A DNA stretch of 60,429 bases. Origin: Bacillota bacterium. Its GTDB lineage: Bacteria; Bacillota; UBA4882; UBA10575. This document shows positions 35,375 to 45,071 of the stretch, piece by piece. How positions within the stretch are numbered: the first letter of the stretch is position 1; every line of letters begins with the position of its first letter. A program made the position numbers and the translations under genes. Location: NCBI GenBank assembly GCA_012837715.1, contig DUQR01000001.1:1-60429 (forward strand), in the 5' to 3' direction. Below the pieces are notes generated by a model. It saw only the letters and a list, made by a program, of their open reading frames with translations, did not search any database and was not told the DNA's origin.

Positions 35375-35400
35375 AAAGGCCCGGTTTAATAACCGGGTGG
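35375..35400 (-). terminator. Terminator of the tRNA-Leu transcript
   Basis: On the minus strand CCCGGTT pairs with AACCGGG across a short loop, followed by CCTTTTTT. It lies about 105 bp beyond the tRNA 3' end. Confidence 0.8.
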
Positions 35401-35505
35401 TTAAAAAAAACTGCTTCGGTACTTTATTCGGAAGATTGAACTTCCCCCGGAGAAGGATCAACTTGCTTGCCGATCCCGTAAGTACAAAAGCAGTGTGTTT
35501 TTCTA

Positions 35506-35588
35506 TGGTGCCCAGGACCGGACTTGAACCGGTACGGTTGCCCATACGCCCCTCAAACGTACGCGTCTGCCAGTTCCGCCACCTGGGC
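35506..35588 (-). tRNA. tRNA-Leu(GAG)
   Basis: An 83-nt tRNA including an encoded CCA. The acceptor GCCCAGG pairs with CCTGGGC, and the anticodon stem TACGT/GCGTA encloses TTGAGGG, giving anticodon GAG. A variable arm of leucine type follows, and GGTTCAAGTCC forms the T loop. It has its own consensus promoter and terminator. Confidence 0.95.
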
Positions 35589-35604
35589 ACGTTCAGCGAA
35601 ATAT

Positions 35605-35633
35605 ATTATACAACCTTTCATTTCTCTTGTCAA
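35605..35633 (-). promoter_or_regulatory. Promoter of tRNA-Leu
   Basis: TTGACA (35628-35633) and TATAAT (35605-35610) are both consensus and spaced by 17 bp, about 17 bp before the tRNA 5' end. Confidence 0.85.
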
Positions 35634-35656
35634 GCCTTGCTTTAGCTTTCCGTTCC

Positions 35657-37183
35657 TTACCGGCCAAATTCTTTCCCCGCAATTGGCACATAAGTTTGAT
35701 AGGTATAGGTCAACTGCGCTTGGCTTTGGGGCCAAACCGTAAGCTCCCAACTTAGTTCGGAGGTGGGGTTGGGACCAATTTGGAAGAGGGCTTTTTTCAC
35801 CGCGGAGCCTCCTTCGCCGACGGAAAGCACTTCCCCGGGGACCTGGTGGGTAACTTTCATTTTAACTTGGCTATTCTTTGTATTTTCCACCGTAATCTCC
35901 CCACGCACACGGACAAAGGTGTATTCTTGCTCCTGGAAAACCATAGAGCCTTGGACCCGTTCAAATTCAACCTCGGAGGCCTGCACCCGGATCTCCGGTT
36001 CGGTCATCACCCGGATTTCCCCGCTCTGATTCATCGCGATATAGGGAAATTCCCCCATCCCCAAAGGCCGACCCCTCATCATCAACATCACACGCCCCTC
36101 GATCCAGGGGATCGAGGAATTATTATAAACCCGGTATACTTTCCAAACCGGCGCCACTGACACCTCCTGGCTGAAGAGGGAGCGGGAAAGTTGCACTTGA
36201 TAAAGGGGTTCCACCCGAACGGCGCCGCGGAAGAGGGGTAACTGAACGCGTTCCCCTTTTTTCAAGGTGACCTCATTATTATGCTTATACATGATCAACG
36301 AAGAGGCTTCCACTGTTAAGAGGTTTGGGGTGTAGGCCATACTCTTCTCGGGTTGAATCCCCATCACTGTAAGCTCGGCCCGTTTGGCCAGATAACCCTG
36401 ATCCGTAGGGAAGAAAACCAACGGCGACAATTCGGAGGAAAACTGCGCGCCCTTTTCGACCAGATAAACAGTGGCGTTAATCAGGTCGGCCCCTTCATTA
36501 CAGACCACACCGGAGTAGGAAAGGACCCCGCTTTGTTCGGATTCCAGGTTTATTATGTATTCGGGGCTCCAGGAAAGTCCGGTCTGTAAATAACTGATCC
36601 CTACCAGATAGACACCCTTCGGAACACCTAGTTCCCGGAATTTAATCCTCAGCTTGCCCTCATATCCGGTCTCTTCCTTACTTAAAGCAACTGAACCAAG
36701 AAAGTGGTAAGAATCAATCATCTCCAGGGGATAAATCTCATCGGCGCTGACCCCGTTAGGATAGCTCACCGTCAAGACCAAAAAAGAGGGCTGCAGGAAG
36801 CTTTTTAGCACTCCACTGACCAATTCACCGTTGACCATCAATTGTAGAGGTTTACCCGTATTTTCCTGGAACAGCTCCTCCAGACTCCCCAGGCTTTTTT
36901 CCTTAACCACCTGGTCCCGATAGGCTACGACTTGTTCCAATTCCAAATCCGGGTCGTCGGAATATACTTTCAGACTTCCGTTCAGGGCCGGGGGGAGAAG
37001 ATCAAGCACACACTCGCCATTTTCCAAGGAAGTCTCCCCTTCCCGCACCAAAAAGGCAAAACCATCGGGATAAATTACCGCTTCCTTCACCGGGGGGGAA
37101 AACCCGGCCTCAACTCCACCGCCGATCATCAGCAGCATAACCAGTAATAAGACCGTTAAGATCCTTCGCTGTATTTTCTTCAT
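35657..37183 (-). CDS. Secreted DUF4139-like protein
   Basis: A protein of about 508 residues with an N-terminal signal peptide (MKKIQRR, then a hydrophobic stretch to about residue 26). It is rich in beta strands. GVYLVGISYLQTGLSWSPEY (about 217-236) resembles the conserved core of DUF4139/MuiA-like proteins, and the C-terminal half carries repeated beta segments ending in ELTVWPQSQAQLTYTY. No enzyme motif or membrane anchor is seen. Function is unknown; an exported or envelope protein is likely. ATG follows GGGGTGG. It stands alone between dtd and tRNA-Leu. Confidence 0.6.
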   Translation of the reverse strand: MKKIQRRILTVLLLVMLLMIGGGVEAGFSPPVKEAVIYPDGFAFLVREGETSLENGECVLDLLPPALNGSLKVYSDDPDLELEQVVAYRDQVVKEKSLGSLEELFQENTGKPLQLMVNGELVSGVLKSFLQPSFLVLTVSYPNGVSADEIYPLEMIDSYHFLGSVALSKEETGYEGKLRIKFRELGVPKGVYLVGISYLQTGLSWSPEYIINLESEQSGVLSYSGVVCNEGADLINATVYLVEKGAQFSSELSPLVFFPTDQGYLAKRAELTVMGIQPEKSMAYTPNLLTVEASSLIMYKHNNEVTLKKGERVQLPLFRGAVRVEPLYQVQLSRSLFSQEVSVAPVWKVYRVYNNSSIPWIEGRVMLMMRGRPLGMGEFPYIAMNQSGEIRVMTEPEIRVQASEVEFERVQGSMVFQEQEYTFVRVRGEITVENTKNSQVKMKVTHQVPGEVLSVGEGGSAVKKALFQIGPNPTSELSWELTVWPQSQAQLTYTYQTYVPIAGKEFGR

Positions 37184-37291
37184 CATACCACCCCATTTTC
37201 CTTTGGTCTTCAGTTCTCTTTTTGCTTTAAATATACCCTCCATTGATGAAGTAACCTCCCTAAAACCAAACCTTGATCGGGCTTTTTCCCT

Positions 37292-37750
37292 TTACCGTGT
37301 CTTCGTCCACTCGGCCGTATCAAGCATTATGGTGACCGGCCCGTCATTGGTCAGTTCCACGGCCATGTTGGCGCCGAAACGACCGGTGGCCACCGGCACC
37401 CCCTGATCCCGCAGGGCGGCCACAAACCGTTCATACAATTCATTACCGACCACCGACGGTGCCGCTTCTAAAAAATTCGGGCGTCTTCCCTTCCGACAGT
37501 CGGCAAAGAGGGTAAACTGGGAAACAACCAGGATTTCCCCGCCCACCTCTTGCACGGACCGGTTCATCTTCCCCTCTTCATCTTCGAAGATTCGTAAATG
37601 CACAATCTTCTCGGTTAAGAACCTGATCTCAGCCGCACTGTCGTTTCGGCCAACGCCAAGAAAGACTAAAAGTCCCGGGCCGACCTCTCCGGTCACCTCG
37701 TTCCCCACCCGGACCCGGGCGGAACTGATCCGTTGAATAAGCGCTCGCAT
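37292..37750 (-). CDS. dtd: D-aminoacyl-tRNA deacylase
   Basis: A 152-residue enzyme that frees tRNAs from D-amino acids (and glycine from tRNA-Ala). The family motifs SQFTLFADCRKGRRPNF and GRFGANMAVELTNDGPVT are intact, including the Gly-Pro-like NDGPVT end. Length is typical. It lies downstream of rel on the same strand, a common pairing in Bacillota, with an inverted-repeat element between them. Confidence 0.96.
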   Translation of the reverse strand: MRALIQRISSARVRVGNEVTGEVGPGLLVFLGVGRNDSAAEIRFLTEKIVHLRIFEDEEGKMNRSVQEVGGEILVVSQFTLFADCRKGRRPNFLEAAPSVVGNELYERFVAALRDQGVPVATGRFGANMAVELTNDGPVTIMLDTAEWTKTR

Positions 37751-37764
37751 GCTTCCTCCCTTGG

Positions 37765-37847
37765 GCTTGTTGCGTCGTGCTTTAGTTTACCGCTTCCAAT
37801 ACGATATCTTGTATCGGGAGCCTTTTCTTGGTCACGACGCAATAAGC
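37765..37847. repeat. Intergenic inverted-repeat element between rel and dtd (83 bp)
   Basis: GCTTGTTGCGTCGTG (37765-37779) pairs with CACGACGCAATAAGC (37833-37847) with one mismatch. The centre CCAATACGATATCTTGTATCGG closely resembles that of the 45120 element. The inner arm bases differ from other copies (GTCGTG instead of GTTGT) on both sides, keeping the pairing. Confidence 0.7.
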
Positions 37848-37852
37848 TTCCC

Positions 37853-39991
37853 TCATCTTTTTCTTGCTCTGGTGATCCGGAACACCTTTTGGACCCCATT
37901 AATGGTTCTGATCCGATTCACTAGTTCCTTTGCCTCGTTCAGATGCCGGACCTCTACCGTAAAATCTAGAGAAGCCAGGCCTTTGTTGGTCCGGACGTTG
38001 GCCGCGCTGACGTTAAACTTCAGTTGGGCGAAGATATTCATAATATCCATCAGTAAATTAGAGCGGTCAACCGCTTCCACCTCAATCGTCAACGGATAAA
38101 CACCCGTTTCTTCCTGATCCCATTCCACCCGGATAAACCGCTCGGTCTCCGTGGGAAGACTGGGACAATCCACCCGGTGGATGGCCACTCCCTTCCCTCT
38201 GGTAATGTAGCCGATAATCTGATCGCCGGGGATCGGGTTACAGCAACGGGAAAAGCGGACCATAAGGTTGGAAACCCCTTCCACCTTTACACCCCCCGGC
38301 CGCCCGATGGGCTTTTCCCCAGGCACAAAGGAGGGTTGTTTTTTCTCCGGTTCCACCGCCGCCACTAATTTGGCGGCCACCGCGCCAGAGGTTAATTTCC
38401 CGTCGCCCACCGCGAACAAGAGATCCTCTCCCTGAACAAAGCCAAGACGGGGGGCTACCTCCTGTAAGATCTCGGGTTTTAAATAGACCTGTGGTTCATA
38501 CCCGTTCTTTTTCAATTCCCGCTCCAACTGTTCCCGGGCTAAGAGGATATACTCCTCCCGGTTTTGTTCCCGTAACCACTGGCGGATCCGGCTCTTCGCC
38601 TTGGAAGTCACCACAAATTTCAGCCAATCCCGGCTTGGTCCCGTATCTTGTTTGGCGGTCAGAATCTGAACAATATCCCCGTTTTTCAACTGGTGATCCA
38701 GGGGGACCAGGCGCCCGTTGACTTTCGCGCCCACACAGCGGTGGCCGATGTGGGTATGGACCGTGTAAGCAAAATCAACCGGAGTCGCCCCCGCCGGTAA
38801 ACTTTTCACATCCCCTCGCGGGGTGAAAACAAAGACTTCATCCTCAAACAGGTTAACCCGGAGGTTTTCCAGAAACTCGTCCGCATCGTTGGCTTCCCCT
38901 TGCCACTCCAGCAGATGCCGAAGCCAGGCAATTTTTTGGAGAAAGTCCTCATCCCGCACGGCTTTTCCTTCTTTATATCGCCAGTGGGCGGCGATCCCGT
39001 ATTCCGCCACCTGATGCATCTGCCAGGTCCGGATCTGAATCTCCAACGGCGCCCCCTGGTTCCCCATGACGGTAGTGTGTAAAGATTGATAAAGATTAGA
39101 CTTGGGGACGGCGATATAATCCTTAAAACGGCCGGGAATCGGTTTCCAGAGCGTATGGACGACCCCAAGAACTTCGTAGCAGTCCTGGATGGTATCGACC
39201 AGGACCCGCAAGGCCATCAGATCATAGATCTCGGAAAACTCTTTATTTTGTTTGACCATCTTTTGGTATACACTGTAAAAATGCTTGGGCCGGCCTTGAA
39301 TATCAGCTTTAATCTTTAGCTCGGCCAGATGGTCGGCGAGGACTTTAATATTCTCCTCAATCTCCCGCTCCCGTTCGGATCTTTTTAGCGCCACCTTCTG
39401 GACAAGTTCATAGTATTTTTCCGGTTCCAAATTATGAAAGGCGATATCTTCCAGTTCCCATTTCATCCGGTACATCCCTAACCGGTGGGCAAGGGGGGCG
39501 TAAATCTCCAGGGTTTCCCGGGCAATCCGTTTTCGCCGTTCCACCGGCAAAAAACCCAACGTACGCATGTTATGCATCCGGTCGGCCAGCTTGATCAGGA
39601 TCACCCGTACATCTTTGGCCATGGCTAAGAACATTTTTCTTAGGTTTTCCACTTGCTGTTCCTGTTTGTTCTGAAAGATAATCTTACTCAATTTGGTCAG
39701 CCCGTCAACCAAGCCGGCGACTTCATCCCCAAACTTGTTGGCAATCTCCTCCAAACCAATCTCCGTGTCTTCCACCACATCATGGAGGAGCGCGGCGATG
39801 ACGGAAGTCGGGTCCAGACCCATCTCAACCAGAATGTTGGCGACCGCCAAGGGATGATTAATATAAGCTTCTCCCGAATCCCGTCTCTGCCCTTGGTGGG
39901 CAGAGGCCGCAAAGGTGTATGCGCGCCGAATCTCCTCCCGGGCTTCGGGAGTGTATTTTTCTGCTTTTTTTAATAAATCCTCAATCGTCAT
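37853..39991 (-). CDS. rel: RelA/SpoT-family (p)ppGpp synthetase/hydrolase
   Basis: A protein of about 712 residues that makes and degrades (p)ppGpp. The HD hydrolase domain (about 25-190) has HQGQRRDSGEAYINHPLAV and HDVVEDT, so hydrolase activity is likely. The synthetase domain (about 230-345) has PGRFKDYIAVPKSNLYQSLHTT. TGS (about 385-445), a Cys-containing CC domain (RFSRCCNPIPGD) and a C-terminal ACT domain follow. ATG at 39991 after AAAGGTGA is preferred over the GTG three codons earlier. It precedes dtd. Confidence 0.95.
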   Translation of the reverse strand: MTIEDLLKKAEKYTPEAREEIRRAYTFAASAHQGQRRDSGEAYINHPLAVANILVEMGLDPTSVIAALLHDVVEDTEIGLEEIANKFGDEVAGLVDGLTKLSKIIFQNKQEQQVENLRKMFLAMAKDVRVILIKLADRMHNMRTLGFLPVERRKRIARETLEIYAPLAHRLGMYRMKWELEDIAFHNLEPEKYYELVQKVALKRSEREREIEENIKVLADHLAELKIKADIQGRPKHFYSVYQKMVKQNKEFSEIYDLMALRVLVDTIQDCYEVLGVVHTLWKPIPGRFKDYIAVPKSNLYQSLHTTVMGNQGAPLEIQIRTWQMHQVAEYGIAAHWRYKEGKAVRDEDFLQKIAWLRHLLEWQGEANDADEFLENLRVNLFEDEVFVFTPRGDVKSLPAGATPVDFAYTVHTHIGHRCVGAKVNGRLVPLDHQLKNGDIVQILTAKQDTGPSRDWLKFVVTSKAKSRIRQWLREQNREEYILLAREQLERELKKNGYEPQVYLKPEILQEVAPRLGFVQGEDLLFAVGDGKLTSGAVAAKLVAAVEPEKKQPSFVPGEKPIGRPGGVKVEGVSNLMVRFSRCCNPIPGDQIIGYITRGKGVAIHRVDCPSLPTETERFIRVEWDQEETGVYPLTIEVEAVDRSNLLMDIMNIFAQLKFNVSAANVRTNKGLASLDFTVEVRHLNEAKELVNRIRTINGVQKVFRITRARKR

Positions 39992-40072
39992 CGGGCTCAC
40001 CTTTCAAACTACTTCCGGTATATTTAGCCTTACCGGATCCGCAACCGCGTAGAAAAGAGTCGCAGCCAATCT

Positions 40073-41779
40073 TTAGCTGACTTCTGCTAGTTTCAGATCT
40101 TTTAAGACTAATTGCAATTGATTATTCCAGTCATTAAGCTCAAGGTTAAAGGCTAAATCCACCCTTTTGGCCCCTTCCAGCTCCTCCGTGGGGGCGCCGA
40201 AATTAAACCCAATAGCTTCCCAGGAGGCGCCGTCCTTCCCTACTTTCAGCTTGAGGTGTTTGGCATCCTTACCTACGCCATAACAGGCCAAAAGATTGAC
40301 ATCCCGGCAGACCAAGACCGGTTCCGGATTCCCTTCGCCGAAGGGGGTGAGGCGGGCCAGATCCGCCAGGAGGTCTTTGGTGAGCGCTTCCACCGGAATA
40401 TCCTCCTCCACTTCCAGCGCCGGAGTAAGGAGTTCCGGACTCAAGCGGGCGTCGGCCACCGCAATAAAGGCGGCTTTGAATTCAGCCAGCCGGTTCTTCT
40501 CCAGTTCTAGTCCAGCGGCGCATTCATGACCACCATATTTGATCAAACAGTCAGCACATTCTTCTAAGGCCTTAAAAAGGTGGAACCCGGGAATACTCCG
40601 ACCCGAACCGCGGGCCCTTTCCCCTTCCAAACTCAACAAGACTGTCGGTCGATAGTACTTATCGGCCAACCGGTTCGCCACGATCCCGATCACCCCGGGA
40701 TGCCAAGCCCCGGCTAACACCAAAGCCTTGTCCACCGCAGGGGACTGGGCAATTAAAGCTTCCGCTTCTTGCTGTACCTTTTCCTCGACCCGTTGCCGTT
40801 TTTGGTTCATGGTCTCCAACAAGGTGGCCAGTTTCCGGGCACGGGCCGGATCCTCTTCCAGAAAAAGACGGAGGGCAACCGTGGGATCACCCAACCGTCC
40901 GACCGCATTCACCCGGGGGCCCAGAATGTAACCAACATGACTTGCCGCCAGCTGCTTCCCGGCCAAACCCGTCTGGGCCAGTAACGCCTTCAGCCCGGTG
41001 TTGGCCGTATTGTTCATTTGCCGTAGCCCCTCTTTCACTAAAATCCGGTTTTCGCCCAACAGCGGAACAACATCGGCAATCGTCCCCAGCGCAACTAAAT
41101 CTATATTTTCCCATAAAACATTTTCCAACTCCGGTCGTTTCGCCGCTAAACCCTGGAGCAGCTTAAAAACCACTCCAACCCCGGCCAGTTGGGGATAGGG
41201 GTAAACCGAGGAAACTTTCGGGTTTAGCAACGCCGCTGCCGGTGGTAGTTGGGGGCCCGGTTCATGATGATCGGTCAGAATCAGGCGGACGCCCTTTTCT
41301 TGCAGGTAAGTCGCCTCGGTGATGGCGGTGATCCCGCAATCCGCCGTAATCACCAGTCGACATCCATATTTTACGGCTTTGGCCAAGACTTGTTGATGTA
41401 AACCATAACCTTCTTCCAATCTTTTCGGGAGGTAATAAAGGATATTACCGGTATTAAAGGGGCGGAGGGTCCGCAAGAGCAGCGCGACTGCGGTAATCCC
41501 GTCCACATCATAATCTCCGTAAATTAAGATCCGTTCCTGCCGTTCAAGAGCGGAAAAAAGCAACTCGACTGCTTCCTCCATCCCCGGAAGCAGAAAGGGG
41601 GATGGAAGATCCGCCCTCCCCCCTTGGAAGAAAAGGCGGACTTCCTCCCGGGTAGTAATCTTCCGTTTAGCAAGAAGCTTTCCCATTAAAGGAGTAAGTC
41701 CGAATTCGGCAAGTAACTCGGGGGGAAAGTGGTGCTCAACAGAACTAATTTTCCATTTCTTGGAATGGATCTTCTCCAC
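40073..41779 (-). CDS. recJ: Single-stranded-DNA exonuclease RecJ
   Basis: A 568-residue DHH-family 5'-3' exonuclease of DNA repair. IYGDYDVDGITAVALLLRTL (about 90-109) and VITADCGI with LTDHHEPG hold the DHH catalytic metal motifs, and GGHECAAGLELE is the DHHA1 motif. Length resembles E. coli RecJ; many Bacillota RecJ have a long C-terminal extension that is absent here. The GTG start lies inside the end of the LapA-like gene (35-bp overlap), so translation is probably coupled. Confidence 0.93.
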   Translation of the reverse strand: MEKIHSKKWKISSVEHHFPPELLAEFGLTPLMGKLLAKRKITTREEVRLFFQGGRADLPSPFLLPGMEEAVELLFSALERQERILIYGDYDVDGITAVALLLRTLRPFNTGNILYYLPKRLEEGYGLHQQVLAKAVKYGCRLVITADCGITAITEATYLQEKGVRLILTDHHEPGPQLPPAAALLNPKVSSVYPYPQLAGVGVVFKLLQGLAAKRPELENVLWENIDLVALGTIADVVPLLGENRILVKEGLRQMNNTANTGLKALLAQTGLAGKQLAASHVGYILGPRVNAVGRLGDPTVALRLFLEEDPARARKLATLLETMNQKRQRVEEKVQQEAEALIAQSPAVDKALVLAGAWHPGVIGIVANRLADKYYRPTVLLSLEGERARGSGRSIPGFHLFKALEECADCLIKYGGHECAAGLELEKNRLAEFKAAFIAVADARLSPELLTPALEVEEDIPVEALTKDLLADLARLTPFGEGNPEPVLVCRDVNLLACYGVGKDAKHLKLKVGKDGASWEAIGFNFGAPTEELEGAKRVDLAFNLELNDWNNQLQLVLKDLKLAEVS

Positions 41780-42137
41780 CTCCAGCTGCGTTTATCTTGG
41801 TGTCTGTTTCACCGGTTGTCTCGGCTATCAGATTTTCCCCGGGCGCAGTGGTCTGCGGTTCCGCTGAAGGTTCCTCCGTCCACTCCCCTTCTTCTGCGAC
41901 GGTCTCCCCATCCATCTTACCTTGATTCCGCGCTTTGAGCCGATCCTTGGTTCTATGGAGCAAACCAAGACTGCCTAAGGAAACCGCGCCAATTAAAATA
42001 CAGATCAGGATGACCAAACCGAAAGAGGCTTCGAATTGCCATTTCAAAAAATAAATCGTCACCGGATAAGCATTTTGCAAAGCAAAAATCGCCACTAAGA
42101 TCGCAAAGATCAACATGAGGATAAACATAAACTGCAT
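41745..42137 (-). CDS. LapA-domain (DUF1049) membrane protein
   Basis: A protein of about 130 residues with two transmembrane helices (about 3-25 and 38-60) in the LapA/DUF1049 pattern, containing ALQNAYPVTIYFLKWQFEAS between them. The rest is an acidic, Thr/Glu-rich cytoplasmic tail that is probably disordered. Function in Bacillota is not known; LapA proteins act in envelope assembly in Proteobacteria. ATG at 42137 follows GGAGGTG. It overlaps recJ by 35 bp. Confidence 0.8.
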   Translation of the reverse strand: MQFMFILMLIFAILVAIFALQNAYPVTIYFLKWQFEASFGLVILICILIGAVSLGSLGLLHRTKDRLKARNQGKMDGETVAEEGEWTEEPSAEPQTTAPGENLIAETTGETDTKINAAGGGEDPFQEMEN

Positions 42138-42303
42138 GGGGACACCTCCACTCTGCCGTGGTTTAAATGGCAAAAATAAGTAACAATCGCGTTCGGCCCG
42201 CAAACAGCGGTCATCTCAAAGCAGTACGCAAGGGCCTGACAATTCCTTAAAGTAGATCAGTTCGGTACAAACCAGCCATTTCCTGCCGGATGAAAAGATA
42301 GAA

Positions 42304-42334
42304 AGAAACCCCTCCCGTAACGAGAAGGGTTTCT
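42304..42334 (-). terminator. Terminator after secF
   Basis: On the minus strand AGAAACCC pairs with GGGTTTCT over a 15-base loop and is followed by a T-rich tail, 14 bp after the secF stop. Confidence 0.7.
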
Positions 42335-42347
42335 CGACACCAATTGC

Positions 42348-43307
42348 TTATTTGCCGGTGGCGGTTGCCATTTTTCCCGGCCGGCCTTTTTTCTCTTCAC
42401 CGCTTTTCCAGAAAGTCCAAAGGGGAGTCGCCAAAAAGAGGCTGGAATAAGTGCCCACCGTTAAACCGATCAGCAACGCCAGCATAAAGTCTTTAATCGC
42501 CGGACTGCCCAATAAATAGAGGACTAAGACCGCCAACACCGTCGTAATGGAGGTGTTCAAAGAACGCCGCATACTTTGGAGCAGGGATAGGTTGGCGATT
42601 TCTTCATAGGTTTCCGTGCGTTTTTTAGTCTTAAGGTTCTCCCGAATCCGGTCAAAAATAACGATCGTATTATTAATCGAGTAACCGATGATGGTCAGAA
42701 CCGCAGCGACAAAGTTCAGATTGACTTCTTTCCCGAGTAGAGCAAAGATGCCGATAATCAACAGCACATCATGGATCAAGGCAACTAGGCCGACCACCCC
42801 GGACTTTAATTCAAAACGAATGGCAATATAGACCAGCATGAAAGCCCAGGCCAGGAGGACCGCATAGATCGCATTAAGCAGCAACTCTTTACCGATAATC
42901 GGCTCCACTTGGTTGATTTGGAGCGCCGCCTCATCAGCCAACGGACCAAAAGCCGCTTCCATCGCCTTCAAGATCTGCTCTTGCTCCTCCTGATTGATAA
43001 AGCGGGTTTGGATTAAAACCCCATGTTTTTGCGCGCCGGTCTCCGGATCCAAATAATTATAAGGTTGGGGGGGACTAAGCTCCAAATCCAGCGCCTTTAG
43101 CGCAGGCGTATCCAAGGCCGTTCGTACTTCCGTGGAGGTGACTCTTTGTGCTAAGGGATAACGGATGTTGGTGCCACCGGTAAACTCAATCCCATAATTC
43201 AGACCTTTTCCGATCCAGAGCGCAATACTTAAGACCATTGCCCCCACAGCGATGGCGACAAAGAGATTTTTGTATTTCATCAAGTTCATTAAATTCACCA
43301 CTTTCAC
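42348..43307 (-). CDS. secF: Protein translocase subunit SecF
   Basis: A 319-residue membrane protein with about six helices that, with SecD, uses the proton or sodium gradient to help protein export. YGIEFTGGTNIRY follows the first helix, and GYSINNTIVIFDRIRENL and RSLNTSITTVLAVL are family motifs. A large periplasmic loop lies between helices 1 and 2. GTG at 43307 overlaps the secD stop by 4 bp. Confidence 0.95.
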   Translation of the reverse strand: MKVVNLMNLMKYKNLFVAIAVGAMVLSIALWIGKGLNYGIEFTGGTNIRYPLAQRVTSTEVRTALDTPALKALDLELSPPQPYNYLDPETGAQKHGVLIQTRFINQEEQEQILKAMEAAFGPLADEAALQINQVEPIIGKELLLNAIYAVLLAWAFMLVYIAIRFELKSGVVGLVALIHDVLLIIGIFALLGKEVNLNFVAAVLTIIGYSINNTIVIFDRIRENLKTKKRTETYEEIANLSLLQSMRRSLNTSITTVLAVLVLYLLGSPAIKDFMLALLIGLTVGTYSSLFLATPLWTFWKSGEEKKGRPGKMATATGK

Positions 43308-44848
43308 CCCCTAACCCCGTATTTGCGCAGAAACCGATCGGGTGCCTTATCAATCCAGATTTCCAGGAAGGTTTTACTGACAAAAAGGGCGGTAAACATA
43401 CTGGTTAAGATACTGATCGCTAAAGTGACGGCAAACCCTTTGACGGCGCCGGTGCCGAAGACGGATAAAACCACCGCCACAATCAAAGTGGTAATATTCG
43501 AATCCAATATGGTCACATAAGCCCGGTCAAACCCGGCTTTCAATGCGGATTGGATCCCCTTTCCGGCACGGACCTCGTCTTTAATCCGTTCAAAGATAAT
43601 GACGTTGCCATCCACCGCCATCCCGATCCCCAAGATTAAACCGGCGATCCCCGGCAAAGTCAGCACCGCGCGGAAGATAGCAAGCACCCCAAGGACCAAG
43701 AGGGTATAGATGATTAAGGCAAAGTCAGCCACCACGCCCATCCGGCCGTAGAAACCAAGCATAAAGAGGAAAACCAGAACAATCCCGATAGCACCGGCGA
43801 TCAGGCTTAGTTTAACAGTTTCCGTGCCCAGGGTCGGCGCCACTTGGGACACCAACACCGAACGGAGAGAGATGGGGAGCGCCCCGGATTTCATTAAGAT
43901 GGCGTAATCTTTAGCTTCTTGCATCGTCGTGCCCGTACCCATGGTAATCTGGGCATCGCCATTGGGAATCGGTTCGGAGATCACCGGCGCCATCAACTGT
44001 TCCTCGTCTAAATAGATGGCGAGGATCTCATTGACGTGTTCGGTGGTGATCTCGCCAAACTTCTTGGCCCCGGTTTTTCCAAACTTGAGATTAATCACCG
44101 GCGTGCCGGTTTGGGGATGGAAAGCCGCCTGGGCTTCCTCCAGATCGTTTCCGTACATGACAATCTTACCGTCGAGACGGAAGTTTAAACGTCCGGTCGA
44201 TTTAAGCAGCCGTTCTGCTTCTTCCTGGGAACGGACGCCCGGGAGTTGGACTTCGATCCGGCCCTTACTCTGGTCGAGGCGGACAACGGTTTCCGAGAGT
44301 CCGGAGGAATTGATCCGGTTTTCAATAATCACTTTCGCTTGGTACAATGCATCCTCGGGGAAGTTGGCCGGGTCTTCCTGCACCCTAACTTCTAGCACCG
44401 ACGGATCGGCTGCTGAAACCGCGGTGTTAACCTTCAACTTCTTCTCTTCAATCCCCGAGCGCCACGTCAGTTTCTCCTTAATCGTCCCGGCCTTGAGCAC
44501 CCGGTTGGCTTCCTCCGCGGACGCAAACTTAAAGGCCAGTCCTTCGTAACGATTATTATCATTGGCTTTACCCAACAGACGAACGGTTGGTTCCGCCACA
44601 GCCAAATTAGCAAAGCCTTTCCGCACATAAGTTTCGACTTCAGACAAGACCCGCTCTTCTACCCAGTAATCGGGGGCCAGAATAACTTCCAGGCCGCCTT
44701 TCAGGTCCAATCCCCGCCGTAAGGGGTCTTGGCCCTTAAAAAAGAGCTGTTTCAAGATCGGGTTGAAGATGGGAAGAATGGCATAAACCCCCACCGCTAC
44801 CACCAGGATGAGGATGAACCATCCTTTCCGGCGTAAATCCCGTCGCAC
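43304..44848 (-). CDS. secD: Protein translocase subunit SecD
   Basis: A 514-residue membrane protein. GLDLKGGLEVIL follows the first helix; a long extracytoplasmic P1-type domain (about 60-290) precedes five more helices with GMAVDGNVIIFERIKDE. It forms a complex with SecF, encoded with a 4-bp overlap. GTG follows AAGGAGGAG. The pair is split from yajC (15.2 kb), with which it is often linked. Confidence 0.95.
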   Translation of the reverse strand: MRRDLRRKGWFILILVVAVGVYAILPIFNPILKQLFFKGQDPLRRGLDLKGGLEVILAPDYWVEERVLSEVETYVRKGFANLAVAEPTVRLLGKANDNNRYEGLAFKFASAEEANRVLKAGTIKEKLTWRSGIEEKKLKVNTAVSAADPSVLEVRVQEDPANFPEDALYQAKVIIENRINSSGLSETVVRLDQSKGRIEVQLPGVRSQEEAERLLKSTGRLNFRLDGKIVMYGNDLEEAQAAFHPQTGTPVINLKFGKTGAKKFGEITTEHVNEILAIYLDEEQLMAPVISEPIPNGDAQITMGTGTTMQEAKDYAILMKSGALPISLRSVLVSQVAPTLGTETVKLSLIAGAIGIVLVFLFMLGFYGRMGVVADFALIIYTLLVLGVLAIFRAVLTLPGIAGLILGIGMAVDGNVIIFERIKDEVRAGKGIQSALKAGFDRAYVTILDSNITTLIVAVVLSVFGTGAVKGFAVTLAISILTSMFTALFVSKTFLEIWIDKAPDRFLRKYGVRG

Positions 44849-44899
44849 TGGAACTCCTCCTTTATTTCTTGGTTAATTTTTTAATCTAAACCACCAGAA

Positions 44900-45034
44900 C
44901 TAACGGGATGTTTTCCCGGTTTGAAATTTCTCTTCGTAATAGCGTTCTACTTCCCGTTCCGCTTTACGGCTTAAAAGACCGAAAAAGCCGAAGAAAAGTA
45001 AGATCAAGATTGTAACAACCAATGATTCCCCCAC
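44900..45034 (-). CDS. Small single-pass membrane protein upstream of secD
   Basis: A protein of about 44 residues. A hydrophobic helix (about 5-20, VVTILILLFFGFFGLL) is followed by a charged segment (RKAEREVERYYEEKF). The GTG at 45034 follows AAGGAGGAG with good spacing; the longer frame (64 codons) has no ribosome site. A consensus promoter lies 40 bp upstream, and secD starts about 50 bp after its stop. I recognise no family; a SecDF-linked accessory peptide is possible by position only. Confidence 0.65.
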   Translation of the reverse strand: MGESLVVTILILLFFGFFGLLSRKAEREVERYYEEKFQTGKTSR

Positions 45035-45071
45035 TAAAGCTCCTCCTTCCTTTTTCGGACAACCTTTTATC

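Noticed and set aside
44016-44549. 177-codon plus-strand frame inside secD
   Set aside because: It is antisense to a complete, well-conserved secD, with no ribosome site or recognisable product.
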